Origin: Axinella damicornis
Taxonomy: Eukaryota; Porifera; Demospongiae; Axinellida; Axinellidae
Assembly: GCA_963931865.1 (NCBI GenBank)
Contig: OZ007517.1
Span: 6,895,707-6,959,706 of the forward strand
DNA length: 64,000 nucleotides
Direction: 5' to 3'
Shown here: positions 1-9,100 of the stretch, in pieces
Layout of the letters: every line of letters starts with the position of its first letter
Numbering within the stretch: position 1 is the stretch's first letter
Notes under the pieces: generated by a model
Told to the model about the DNA's origin: nothing
Databases searched by the model: none
What the model saw: the letters and a program-made list of their open reading frames with translations, nothing else
Program-made: the position numbers and the translations under genes

Positions 1-807
1 ACAGCACAATGAACCTTTATCTACCTGGATTGATTGATTGATCAGTATTGGTGTAATTGTGTTCATGTATTGTGTTGTGTTCATTTCAGACACTGTATCT
101 TGTGCCTTATCAATATTTCTTTCCAAATCTTGGAAAGTCAACAGTTAAATCTTTATGAGAGTGTGAGCAGTGCATGACCCCATAGCTTTTCACAACTTCG
201 AAGTTGTAGAGGCGCTTGAAACCACCCACTCAACAACTATGGCTTCATTGCTTTTTGAGCGCCTCTGAGACTGTGAAAAGCGAGGGATCATGAGCACAAA
301 ATACTGATTGTCCACTCAACAACTAAGACTTCATTTGCAACGCCACTTTCAAAGTTCAATCAACTAACCCCCAGTATAGCTACACAAAAATATAGGTGAC
401 AAGGCAGAAAAATACAATGGCCTAGTCTCCTCAGACACACAGTCTCACACAAAACAGAAAGTAGCAACCAAAAGCACACCCTTCAAGTCAGAAATAATGC
501 GTCAGAACTACGTATAAACCATTGGTCACAGTGAAGCTGCCTAGCTAATATTTCGCAATACCGGTACTTGCATGGACTTGATGATGCTGAAGAAACTAGA
601 AAGCAGTATGTCGAATCCGATCCCAAGAGCTGTTAGCTAGCAATTCTTGACTTCATGCATGACTCAGCTAGCTATTTGTTTCTACACAAGGTTTGTATAT
701 ACCTGTATACGTAGCTACTCAAAGACTAACCACAACCACTGTTTAAGGCAGTGGATATACTGCATTCAGTGCTTATCAGGGAGCGGCTACAATTGCTGGC
801 AAGTATC

Positions 808-1260
808 TAGGCCTGAGGGGATTATTCTCAAGAATTTGATGATTATTCTATTCTCCTGTTCTCATCACCTTCAGCTATTATGCTTTTGATTTTCTACAAT
901 TATGCCTTTTTTCCTGCAATTATGCTCATGCATGCTCAACAGATAGAAAGCGTAACAATACTTTAATACACAAGTAGTACACAAACAATGTATAAAGCAG
1001 AGAGCTAGGACCTATACAACTGGTGTCTTGCCCTGAATCCACGTCAACGACAGGCTCGCTGCTACTGCCTGGCATTGGTTCGTCACACTCCGAGTCCATC
1101 ATCAAGATACTTGTACTACTTGCGCACGTATGCATACATGCATATGCACGAGCTCGAGGTCACATGCCAATTATTCCCGTATATCTTTTGATTATTCCAG
1201 CATTATTCCCCTATGCCTAAGCACACCAAAATTATTCCGAGCATAATTTCCGCAGGCCTA
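808..1260. mobile_element. Non-autonomous hAT-like element, 453 bp, 8-bp TSD
   Basis: The ends are inverted: the left begins TAGGCCTGAGGGGATTATTC and the right, read on the other strand, begins TAGGCCTGCGGAAATTATGC. The 8-bp sequence CAAGTATC flanks both sides (800-807 and 1261-1268). The equivalent place in copy C (about 49137-49150) has a single CAAGTATATCTGAGG-type sequence and no element, so the insertion is private to copy A. An 8-bp duplication is the hAT pattern. No transposase is seen. A relative with the same left end starts at 63582. Confidence 0.6.
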
Positions 1261-1453
1261 CAAGTATCTGAGGATGGTGTTTGATATTCAATATGTTAAT
1301 GATCATCAGTCGTCCAGTTACCGTGGTTACATACACACCACTGGCATCATACAACTGTTCCAGCATTGATAAAGGGGTGTGGTACACATTACATTGAGAA
1401 AAGTGGTGTGTGCGGTGGGCCTGCTTATAATTCCCAGTTTCACAACTGGTGTG

Positions 1454-1471
1454 TGTGTGTGTGTGTGTGTG
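1454..1471. repeat. (GT)n microsatellite
   Basis: Short GT run inside copy A. The matching region of C and D has only scattered CA dinucleotides, so it expanded locally. Confidence 0.8.
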
Positions 1472-1818
1472 AATGTGTGTACCTCGTGCAAGCATGAGTA
1501 GATATGCACAATGTGAATGTGTGCATTTTGTGTGCCAACATGTACACTAAAATTCTTAACCCCTAGGTTGAATTGCATATAATCCCTTGCTGGATCTGGT
1601 GCTGCAGCTATGTATGACAACATGTAGCAGGTATCTAGTGTATCTAGAGTGTAGAACACAATTTGTCACTGCATGTTGTTAATGGAAGAGTCGTGTTCAA
1701 CTATAGCTATGACAATGTGCCTTGTTTGGACATTGGATAGACAAAAGGCAGGAGGTGGGTTTAGGTATGGGGATGCAACTTCGGTAGGTTGAATTACCGT
1801 GTTTTCTTTTTCTCTCAC

Positions 1819-1928
1819 AATGTTAAGGTAGGATTATACCATTACCGTTAGGGTACCTTTAACCGTCGGGGCCGGCCCCGACGGTTAAAGGTACCCTAAC
1901 GGTAATGGTATAATCCTACCTTAACATT
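1819..1928. mobile_element. Perfectly palindromic MITE at a TTAA site
   Basis: The 110 bp read the same on both strands with no loop; the centre is between 1873 and 1874 in GGGGCCGGCCCC. The outer bases are TTAAGGTAGG and its complement. Copies C (about 48510) and D (about 63055) have only AATGTTAACATT here, that is, one TTAA. The insertion therefore duplicated TTAA, the target-site signature of piggyBac-type transposases. The element has no coding capacity. A diverged relative with the same core lies at 53122-53190. Confidence 0.75.
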
Positions 1929-1985
1929 CTACTGTCAGTCTGACTGATAATCATTTGCAGCCTGTGCAGACTGTGGAACCAGACA

Positions 1986-2361
1986 ATGAGGAAAAGGTTG
2001 GTCCTATTCCAAGCCCTGGCTATTCTAATAGCCGTGTTCCAGTATGGCATGAGAGCAGTAGGACACAGTGAAGGGAGAAACTCTACCTATACAGCCAGGT
2101 AATCCAAGTTAAGGTGAAGTCCAAGTCCACAAATTTGTGGTTCCCTTGAAATTCTGTGCTGTAATAGCTACTCTGCATTCCTCTCTCTAGGATACCTCTT
2201 GCAACTTCTGGTGTTGATCAGCTGCTGCTAGCAACTGGTCAAATGAATTGTGCTCGTATCCGTGGACGTCAACGATGAATCCTCCAAAGGTATCGCAGAA
2301 TACCTCTGTGGAAGACGCTCCCGCAGCTCATTGGATCCTATCCTCTTACGGGAACTGGACG
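1986..2361 (+). pseudogene. Signal-peptide exon and second exon of a degenerate gene, copy A
   Basis: Exon 1 (1986-2098) opens with ATG and encodes MRKRLVLFQALAILIAVFQY followed by a short polar stretch, a typical basic-then-hydrophobic signal peptide. It ends at a GTAATC donor. Exon 2 (2191-2361) follows a pyrimidine-rich CTCTCTCTAG acceptor and ends at a GTGAGT donor. The reading frame across the junction hits TGA soon after the GRQR residues. In copies B and C the second exon stays open and reads MNPPKVSQNTSVEDAPAAHW, but their exon 1 has a TAA. Every copy is thus broken somewhere. I do not recognise the family; splicing is inferred. Confidence 0.35.
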
Positions 2362-2699
2362 GTGAGTTAAGTCTTTGCACACCCAACTTGTTACTGTTCA
2401 AGAGGCAGGAACTTACCCTCACGTCCTGTTAACCGCTGTGAAAGCATTGCCTTCTACATTGCACATGATATTATTGGACCAGTAACTAGGCCACATGCTT
2501 TTGGGTATCAGGTTCCCAATATCCCTCCCAAAACTTGTATGACACCTTGTAGGCCTATCCCAGCACTTGGCAGATGTTACAAATACGTAGTAAGTATAGC
2601 AGTTGAAGTTGCGTGTAGCCAAGGTGATTAGGTATCGGATACGGACACCGCAATAGGCCGAGTACTGATGATGACCCTGTTCACTTTTTTCCAGCATAC

Positions 2700-3149
2700 T
2701 CATTTCATTTAGCTACCAAAGCTGGATGGACGGCTGTACCTCTTTCGACCATCACGGCTGTCAAAATGTGATGACACAGGTAGTAGCCATAGATCTATCC
2801 ACCATGGCAGGGTGGACAAACCTGTACCTTATGCAAGCAGGTGACATACAACTACTTCACTCCCAAACAGAAGGCGCAGATAGCAAAGCGAGCTGCCAAA
2901 CGTGGCATGACAGCGTTCGCTATGGACTCACTCATCTTCTCGATCCCGTTCTTATCTTGTTCTTATTCTCAGACCACCAAGTCACATTATAGCATTAGTG
3001 GCAATAGTGGGTGTAGTGAACTGGCAAATCCGCAATCTTCTCTCAAAGAAAATCTGATTTTCAAGCAATTCGCGAAAGTTTCCTCTCGCGAAAGAAACCC
3101 AAACTCGACCATTGCCTTTCTTATGCTCCTCACATTGCTAGTACAATGA
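2700..3149 (+). pseudogene. Continuation of the degenerate unit gene / transposon-like ORF, copy A
   Basis: This stretch is homologous to the minus-strand open frame at 34572-35123. It contains the conserved segment YNYFTPKQKAQIAKRAAKRG, which resembles the helix-turn-helix start of some transposase-derived proteins; that resemblance is a judgement by eye. The frame is broken into overlapping pieces (open frames begin at 2726 and 2841). No function is assigned. Confidence 0.3.
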
Positions 3150-3490
3150 CACCAGTACCCCAGCAAGGCATCCATCTTAATCTTATTTTGTACAAGTAGC
3201 TCCGCTTGCTTAGCTTAGTTATGCCCTTGACTAATATGATGTGTGGGACTGCCACACTTTGCATTTCATAAAGTACTATGTTACCTAGGTGTGTTCCTGC
3301 TCAAGTCCAAGAGATCGATCGAGCTAGGAGTGACTCTGAAGAGTTGAAATGAGAGACAGCTCTTTAGTAATGCTGTACTAGACTGACTTGTACCACAGGC
3401 TTCATGCTGACATATGCATCATGTTTATTTCTGAACTTGGAAACTTTGCTGTCATTGTAATTATGCAAGCTGCTATCACAGATTATCCAG

Positions 3491-4280
3491 TGGTTCATTG
3501 ACTGCTGTTCCTCTGCAGTTGTCAGTTGTTTCAGTTGTCTTGGACGTCAGCATCCCACATATAACAGCTATAAACGTAGCTGCGCATGCACTAGAGTTCA
3601 TACTAATAACTTTGTTGGCACTTCAGTTTTCAGGACTGCTGGTTAGAGCTCTGGCTCATCAGATGTTGCAGTGCTGGAGGTAGTATGATGTAGCCTCATT
3701 CTAGAGAGATACGTAAAAGACAAAATCTGGGCGGCGGCGCGGCGCGGAGGCCTGGAACGGGATCGTGCGCACGCCGCTGTTTTGCATAGTCATTTCATGA
3801 CGTAACCCTTTGCCTCTCAGCTCAGCTAGATGCGTCCATCGATGTAGCAAATAGCTGTGGATAGCTGTAGGTCTCCAGATCTGGAATATATTATTGCGTA
3901 GTACAGCCGTGTGACCCAGCTCTTCTAAAAGAACACGGCGGAAGCAGAGAAGCAAGTCACTACCTCTCTTCTGTTTGCCATCCTGCGTCTCTCAGACCTG
4001 TCCAATTGTCACGGAAGGTGTGTGTGTGTGTGTTAGCAACGTGTAGTATGCATTTGTATGGAGGGCAGGAGGAAGGGTAGCAAGAGGTAGGCAATATGGA
4101 AGGAAACTTTGGATAACCCAACCCTGACCACACCCTAAGTCTTGTGCAACAGAAAGCGCTACCTTTTAACGTAACTGGTAATTGGAAGCCTCATATTGGA
4201 TAATGACCGGTTAATTGGCAATGTGGTATGCTATGTCAACTCATCAATGGTAAACTTGCTAGTACAGCTATATTATAGCA
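3491..4280. other. No recognisable gene
   Basis: Only short open frames and a TG microsatellite (about 4018-4031). The 3720-3780 part is GC-rich and contains AGGCCTGGAACGGG, a fragment of the TAGCCTCGTTCCC repeat family. Nothing else can be supported. Confidence 0.5.
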
Positions 4281-4288
4281 GTCTTGCA

Positions 4289-4412
4289 CTGACCTTTTGC
4301 GGGTTGGTCTCTTAAGGATCTGTAATTGAATTAGCACACCTCTCTCACTTCCTAGATCCTTGAGAGACCCCACCTATCTATTTTGCCTCTGGAGCACCAA
4401 CCTGCAAAGGTC
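4289..4412. repeat. Imperfect inverted repeat (small foldback element)
   Basis: The left end GACCTTTTGCGGGTTGGT and the right end pair as an inverted repeat (the right, reversed, reads GACCTTTGCAGGTTGGT). An inner pair, TCTCTTAAGGATCT and AGATCCTTGAGAGA, extends the stem. It looks like a MITE; I could not fix a target-site duplication. Confidence 0.45.
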
Positions 4413-4443
4413 TGTACAGAACTTCAGAAATGCATGTAAATGA

Positions 4444-4605
4444 TAGCCTTGTTCCCCGGCCTACCCTGTTTTTTCTGTTCTTCGGTTTCCGTTGACAATA
4501 ATACACGGATGCGGAAGGGCGGTTAACGTTTTTCGCCGCCCTTCCGCATCCGTGTATCAGAAACCGAAGAACGGAAAAAACGGGGTAGGCCTGGGAACGA
4601 GGCTA
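4444..4605. mobile_element. Mutator-like MITE, 162 bp, 9-bp TSD
   Basis: Inverted arms start TAGCCTTGTTCCCCGGCC on the left and TAGCCTCGTTCCCAGGCC on the right (reverse strand). They nearly meet at an inner stem around ACACGGATGCGGAAGGGCGG. The 9-mer TGTAAATGA is repeated on both sides (4435-4443 and 4606-4614). Long terminal inverted repeats with a 9-bp duplication are typical of Mutator-like elements. It shares ends with 9689-10085. Confidence 0.65.
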
Positions 4606-4754
4606 TGTAAATGATGGTTTCAATACATACAAAACAGGCCACAGTTCCAGTTCAGACAGTAACTGGTTATTAAAATATAATTGACTGGCAGTAAATAACT
4701 GCCATTATTGGGTACAGGTTCACAACACCCATAACCATAGTGTCAGGAGGTGAG

Positions 4755-5010
4755 ATATTCGGGGGCAGGACTAGTCTAGAACTCCACAAAGAATAATTCG
4801 AGAAGGCTTGGGGCTGTACGCGGACACACAACAGCTGGGGGGGGGGGGGGGGGGGGGGGGGGGGGAGGGGGGGACGCAATCAGGGAACAATAGCTAAGGC
4901 AGACACAATAGGGGAGCAGCAGCTGAGGCGGGTGCAGCTGCATGAAGCCCATGCAATAGGGGAGAAGCTGCACCTGGAGGCAGACTGGTAAAGAATGAAG
5001 GGGGAGTACA
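4755..5010 (+). repeat. Composite dispersed repeat with a long poly-G tract
   Basis: The left part (GGACTAGTCTAGAACTC, CACAAAGAAT) is a degraded match to the dispersed sequence at 11470-11590, 58690-58855 and, inverted, 55030-55150. The right part has repeated GGGAGCAGCAGCTGA / GCAATAGGGGA motifs related to the tandem block at 54585-55025. Between them is a 29-bp G run (4837-4865). Length and arrangement suggest a mobile element with an internal tandem block. Confidence 0.4.
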
Positions 5011-5162
5011 TGGAGCTGAGTGAGCAAAACTACTTTGTATAGCACACGGGTGCTAGCGTAACTAGTCTGGACCCCAGGTCCAGGAACTTTGTCTAGTAGA
5101 GGGACATAGAGGACTTGAGTTACTGTGACCTCAGAGTTTAGCCCTTTCATGGAGGAGGCCAA

Positions 5163-6094
5163 TAGGATTGCATGATCATACGTACAACAAATAGCTTGAG
5201 CACAGGAGTATCCATGCAGTACTCAACAAAGAACGGAATTCTGAAGGTTCCAGGTGCCTATAAATACTGAAACATGACATAACGGAAACCTGAGCTGGGT
5301 ATAGCTATACAAGATTATGGTTTGCATTGGGAGCAAATGGTTAAGGGGGCGTTCAAGTTCCAAGTTGCCCTTCTCCTTGCATGAGAGGATCAGCCCATTG
5401 AGATCTTGCTTAGTTTGAGAACCTTTTTCTTGTTAACCTAGGGAGGATAGCATGAAGGAGGGACAGATCTGTATTTTCTGAAATCATTCCTTGCTACCAA
5501 TTACAGTTATGAGATCAGTGTGCTCACGCTGCTTTAGTTTCCCAAAGCTAGCAAGCTAGCTGGTATATAGCTACGAATTAACTGTCTGTACAGTTAGAGT
5601 TATTGCAGCTCAACCCTCCTCAAAGGCTAGTAGCGAACATCATAAATTTATAGGCCTTGCCGTATACATGTATGTCAATTTGCACAATTTGTATTACTCA
5701 CAGACTGGCAGATAGCTATACATAATTATGCATTTACTACATGTTAAAAGGTGCTTACCAGAGACCAAGGGTACAGGGTACATGTAGCATTTGAGATTTG
5801 ATTTGACGGGAAGTGTAACATATGTCAACGCATATATTGCCAATTCTTGCCGATGCCACTTGTGCCCAGGTACAAATAAATCTACTGGTGAGGATTTAAT
5901 CGCAGGATTGTGTGAATGCATGTGGTCCAGCCACACATAACCTTGCTGGCTGGAGCTGCTGAGTATCTAGTACCGCATCTAGCACGGTACCGCACCAAGG
6001 CGTATCTATGGTGTATACACCACATAATGTGTGCATGCTCCTACAATTGTTATGATAACAAGATTTATTTTACTTTGCTACGTTTTTGACAGGA
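5163..6094. other. Upstream region of COQ7, no gene recognised
   Basis: AT-rich sequence with only short open frames. An in-frame TAG at 6095-6097 limits the COQ7 reading frame on its 5' side. No promoter motif that I can defend. Confidence 0.5.
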
Positions 6095-6100
6095 TAGATA

Positions 6101-9100
6101 ATGATGTCAGTTACTACCTCAATATCAGTTTGTGTGGGACGCACTGCAAGGCACGCAATCAGGTCTTACCACAGAATTCCAAGAACACTGCATTCCAGAC
6201 CTGGCTACCTTTTAGATGGACCACATGTGCTGTCAAGGTGTTTCACTGCTCGGCCACACCCTACTGTGGATTCGGTCATTCGAGTCGACCATGCAGGGGA
6301 GTACGGAGCTGACAGGATCTATGCTGGGCAGGCTGCCATATTGGGGAAGACTGAAGTGGGACGTGTAATAGAGGTAATGGGTTGGAGAGCACAGTGAGGC
6401 GTGTGTGTTATAGTAAATTAGTGCATGCCATTGAGTGGTATACAGCAGTGGTTTGCTTCCAGGATCACGCAGGGATGGAGGGTCTGGTGATTGCTGTCAT
6501 GTTTCCGTGTTCCGTTGGAATGTACAATTATGTCATGTGAGGAGACTCATTAGCGATTAATTTTTCTGTAACATCAATTTGAAGATCTCAATGATGGCTT
6601 GTGTGCTCTCACAATCCACAGTGTCAGAGTTCCTTGCTTTCAACATGTTTGAAGGTTAGTCTGTAGCAAAGACTTCCCGCTCCCTGTCGGCAAGGAAACG
6701 AAGATATCTCGAACCCACACAAAGTTGAGCTGTTTGGGCCGTGGTTTAAAGCCCAGCTGTCTTCCAGCAACCTCTATTGCAGCAACAATCTCATTCTGTT
6801 CATAACCTTCCATTATTGGGGCAAGTCTGAGCGAGCCCCACATAGATGAGTTTGCTGTGAATTTGCGCTGTGACAGTGTTTAAGTTTGTATCGTACGTCA
6901 TGCTGTAAATCACTTCCTGCTCTTATTTGCTGTCATGCAGCTTTTCCACTTTGCGGTATAGAGCAGCTGCATTAAATTCACAAAATCATGATCCCAAACT
7001 GAGCTTCTCTCTATATAGAAATTGCACTGTATAACCAATTGGCCAAGTCATCTCTGTATGACAGCAAATTTGTTGTGTCCCGACTTCGAAGGAAGGCCTC
7101 TATGCACAGCCAGCCAGCACTGCCAGCATAATACACAGCACCAACACTGTAGAATAGTGGCGAGCATAGTATATACCCCTTTGCTGCACTGAAGGCACTT
7201 ATAAATGAGAAGTACCTTAGTTAACCACAGAACCAGCACATTTGTCCTGAGTACTCTGCCTATTGGCTACATGTGTACCTAATCTCATTCCCAGACCCCA
7301 AATGAATGATTGAAAAGTGACCTGGTAGTACTTCCGTCTTAAATCCGTCACTGCTGTACACTCTACAGTAGGTGCCTAATTTCAAATGATCGTATCAACA
7401 GACTATTGCAGTCACAAGGACTATTGTGGAGCTGGAGAGTGTTTTTCATATCCGGACGGTGGGGGGTTGTCCCAGACACCCTGCTAATTCCTTCGTACAG
7501 ACAACCCTACCTCCACCCCCCTGCACTTAGTCAATAGCATGTGCGGTGGCCGAGTGGTTAAAGCATTGGACTGCTAATTGAAAGGTTGCTGGCTCGAGTC
7601 GCAGCATTGCCATAGGAGATTTCTTTCAGAGTCTACTTAGCTCTACCCTGAAAAATGAGTAGGTGTGTTCTTTCAGGTGTTTTCATCTGAATTAGTTCAC
7701 ACCGCATTCTTCGGAGGGGATATGAAGCCGTCGGCCTCGGGGTAATGTTTGGTATTAGCATTTGGTTGCCATGTCCGGTTACCTCGTTAGCCACTATATT
7801 GGAGGATTCTCATATACACATGTAGAGAAAACAAAGAAAGATACAGTAGGGGATACCTGTCACTAGTTTCATATAAAAGCAGTTTCAGAACATGCTTTCA
7901 GGCCAACTTCCAGCCTGGTCTGACATTTTGCCAGACATGTGCAGAAAAATTACATTTGTCCCTGGAATGGAACTTTGACAGTCACCACTTTAGTGCACCC
8001 AATGAGTGTTGGCCTGGGGATAGAGGTTCCACTATGTTATGGTAATTTTGTTCTGTGCATGCAGCACATGTGGAATCAGGAGAAGGCACATCTGGAGTTC
8101 TTCAGCACCCTTGTGAAGGAGAGGAGAGTGAGACCAACCGTTCTGTTGCCTCTGTGGGACATTGCTGGATTTGTACTTGGTAATGCTTGTGTCTAGAGTG
8201 AATTACCAATTTGTCAGACACCATTGATTACCGGACTTCCGACCAGATTCAAAGTGAGAGTTAACCACCATAGAGTGGCTTAGTTGCATAGACTGAGACA
8301 GCTCGTATGCAGTAGTCTGGCACATTTGTGCAAATTGTTAGTTTATTGAATGTCTGGAAAGGACAGATTTTGGGTCAGTCTATCGGCGATCAAAGCTTGA
8401 GAAAGTAGAAGAACCATGTATGCTCTGTTGGATGTCCCAGTCCCAAGGATCATCATGTACTGTAGCAGATGCGTAGGTGTCTGAAGCTAGAGGCCAAGTG
8501 CCGACGAGGGAAGCCAACCTATTAATTTTGAAGCCATTGCACCAAAACTACGAGGTCTACGAAAAGGCAGTTCGCATTGTGTTAAAGCCCATGGCTCTCT
8601 CAAATGCATCCTGTTGGTGTTCTGGTTGGCAGTGTTCTCGATAGGCCTCTACCAAAGGGCACTGTGTTCTTTGGGCTTCTTATGTGCCCTTTTAGCATCG
8701 TTCCCAGGCTCCTCCCCAGCTTTTTGTTGCGCCTGGGAATGAGGCTATGCCCTTTGTGGTCTGGTCTAAAAGCACAATGTGCCCTTTGCCACCCTCTGCA
8801 CATTGATTACTTTTTTTGCACCCAACCACTTGAATCACATGGCTTCACAAGGTTACTGACCAGCATGAATCTCATTATGTGCCCTTAAACAAATTTCTGG
8901 CGAGAACACTGCTGGTTGGTGAAAACCTTGCAGTAGTATTGCCTTAGAAATAAAGTGTCTGAAAATCGATTGCTTACTCTATGTATTGATATTTGATGGA
9001 GACTAGTGACTTAGTAGTACGTCTTCTTCCGTGCCACCTTCCTGCAGGGGCTGGTACTGCCCTGCTGGGGAAGGAGGCGGCCATGGCTTGTACTGTCGCA

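Larger units (their letters stand above)
1..3490 (-). repeat. Segmental duplication copy A (inverted relative to copies B, C, D)
   Basis: The reverse complement of this block matches copy C (about 45.6-50.1 kb) and copy D. Position 1 pairs with about 50108, the signal-peptide exon near 1986 pairs with 48447, and the stretch at 3150-3480 pairs with 61.1-61.6 kb. Relative to B and C it lacks about 120 bp (between 2632 and 2633, next to GTATCGG) and about 0.85 kb (after 3096). It carries two private transposon insertions, 808-1260 and 1819-1928. Homology runs off the left edge of the window, so the duplicated block is longer than seen here. The right limit is approximate. Confidence 0.8.

Noticed and set aside
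7540..7625. Functional tRNA-Ser gene
   Set aside because: The acceptor stem does not pair, the B box deviates from GGTTCGAATCC, and SINE-type sequence follows.
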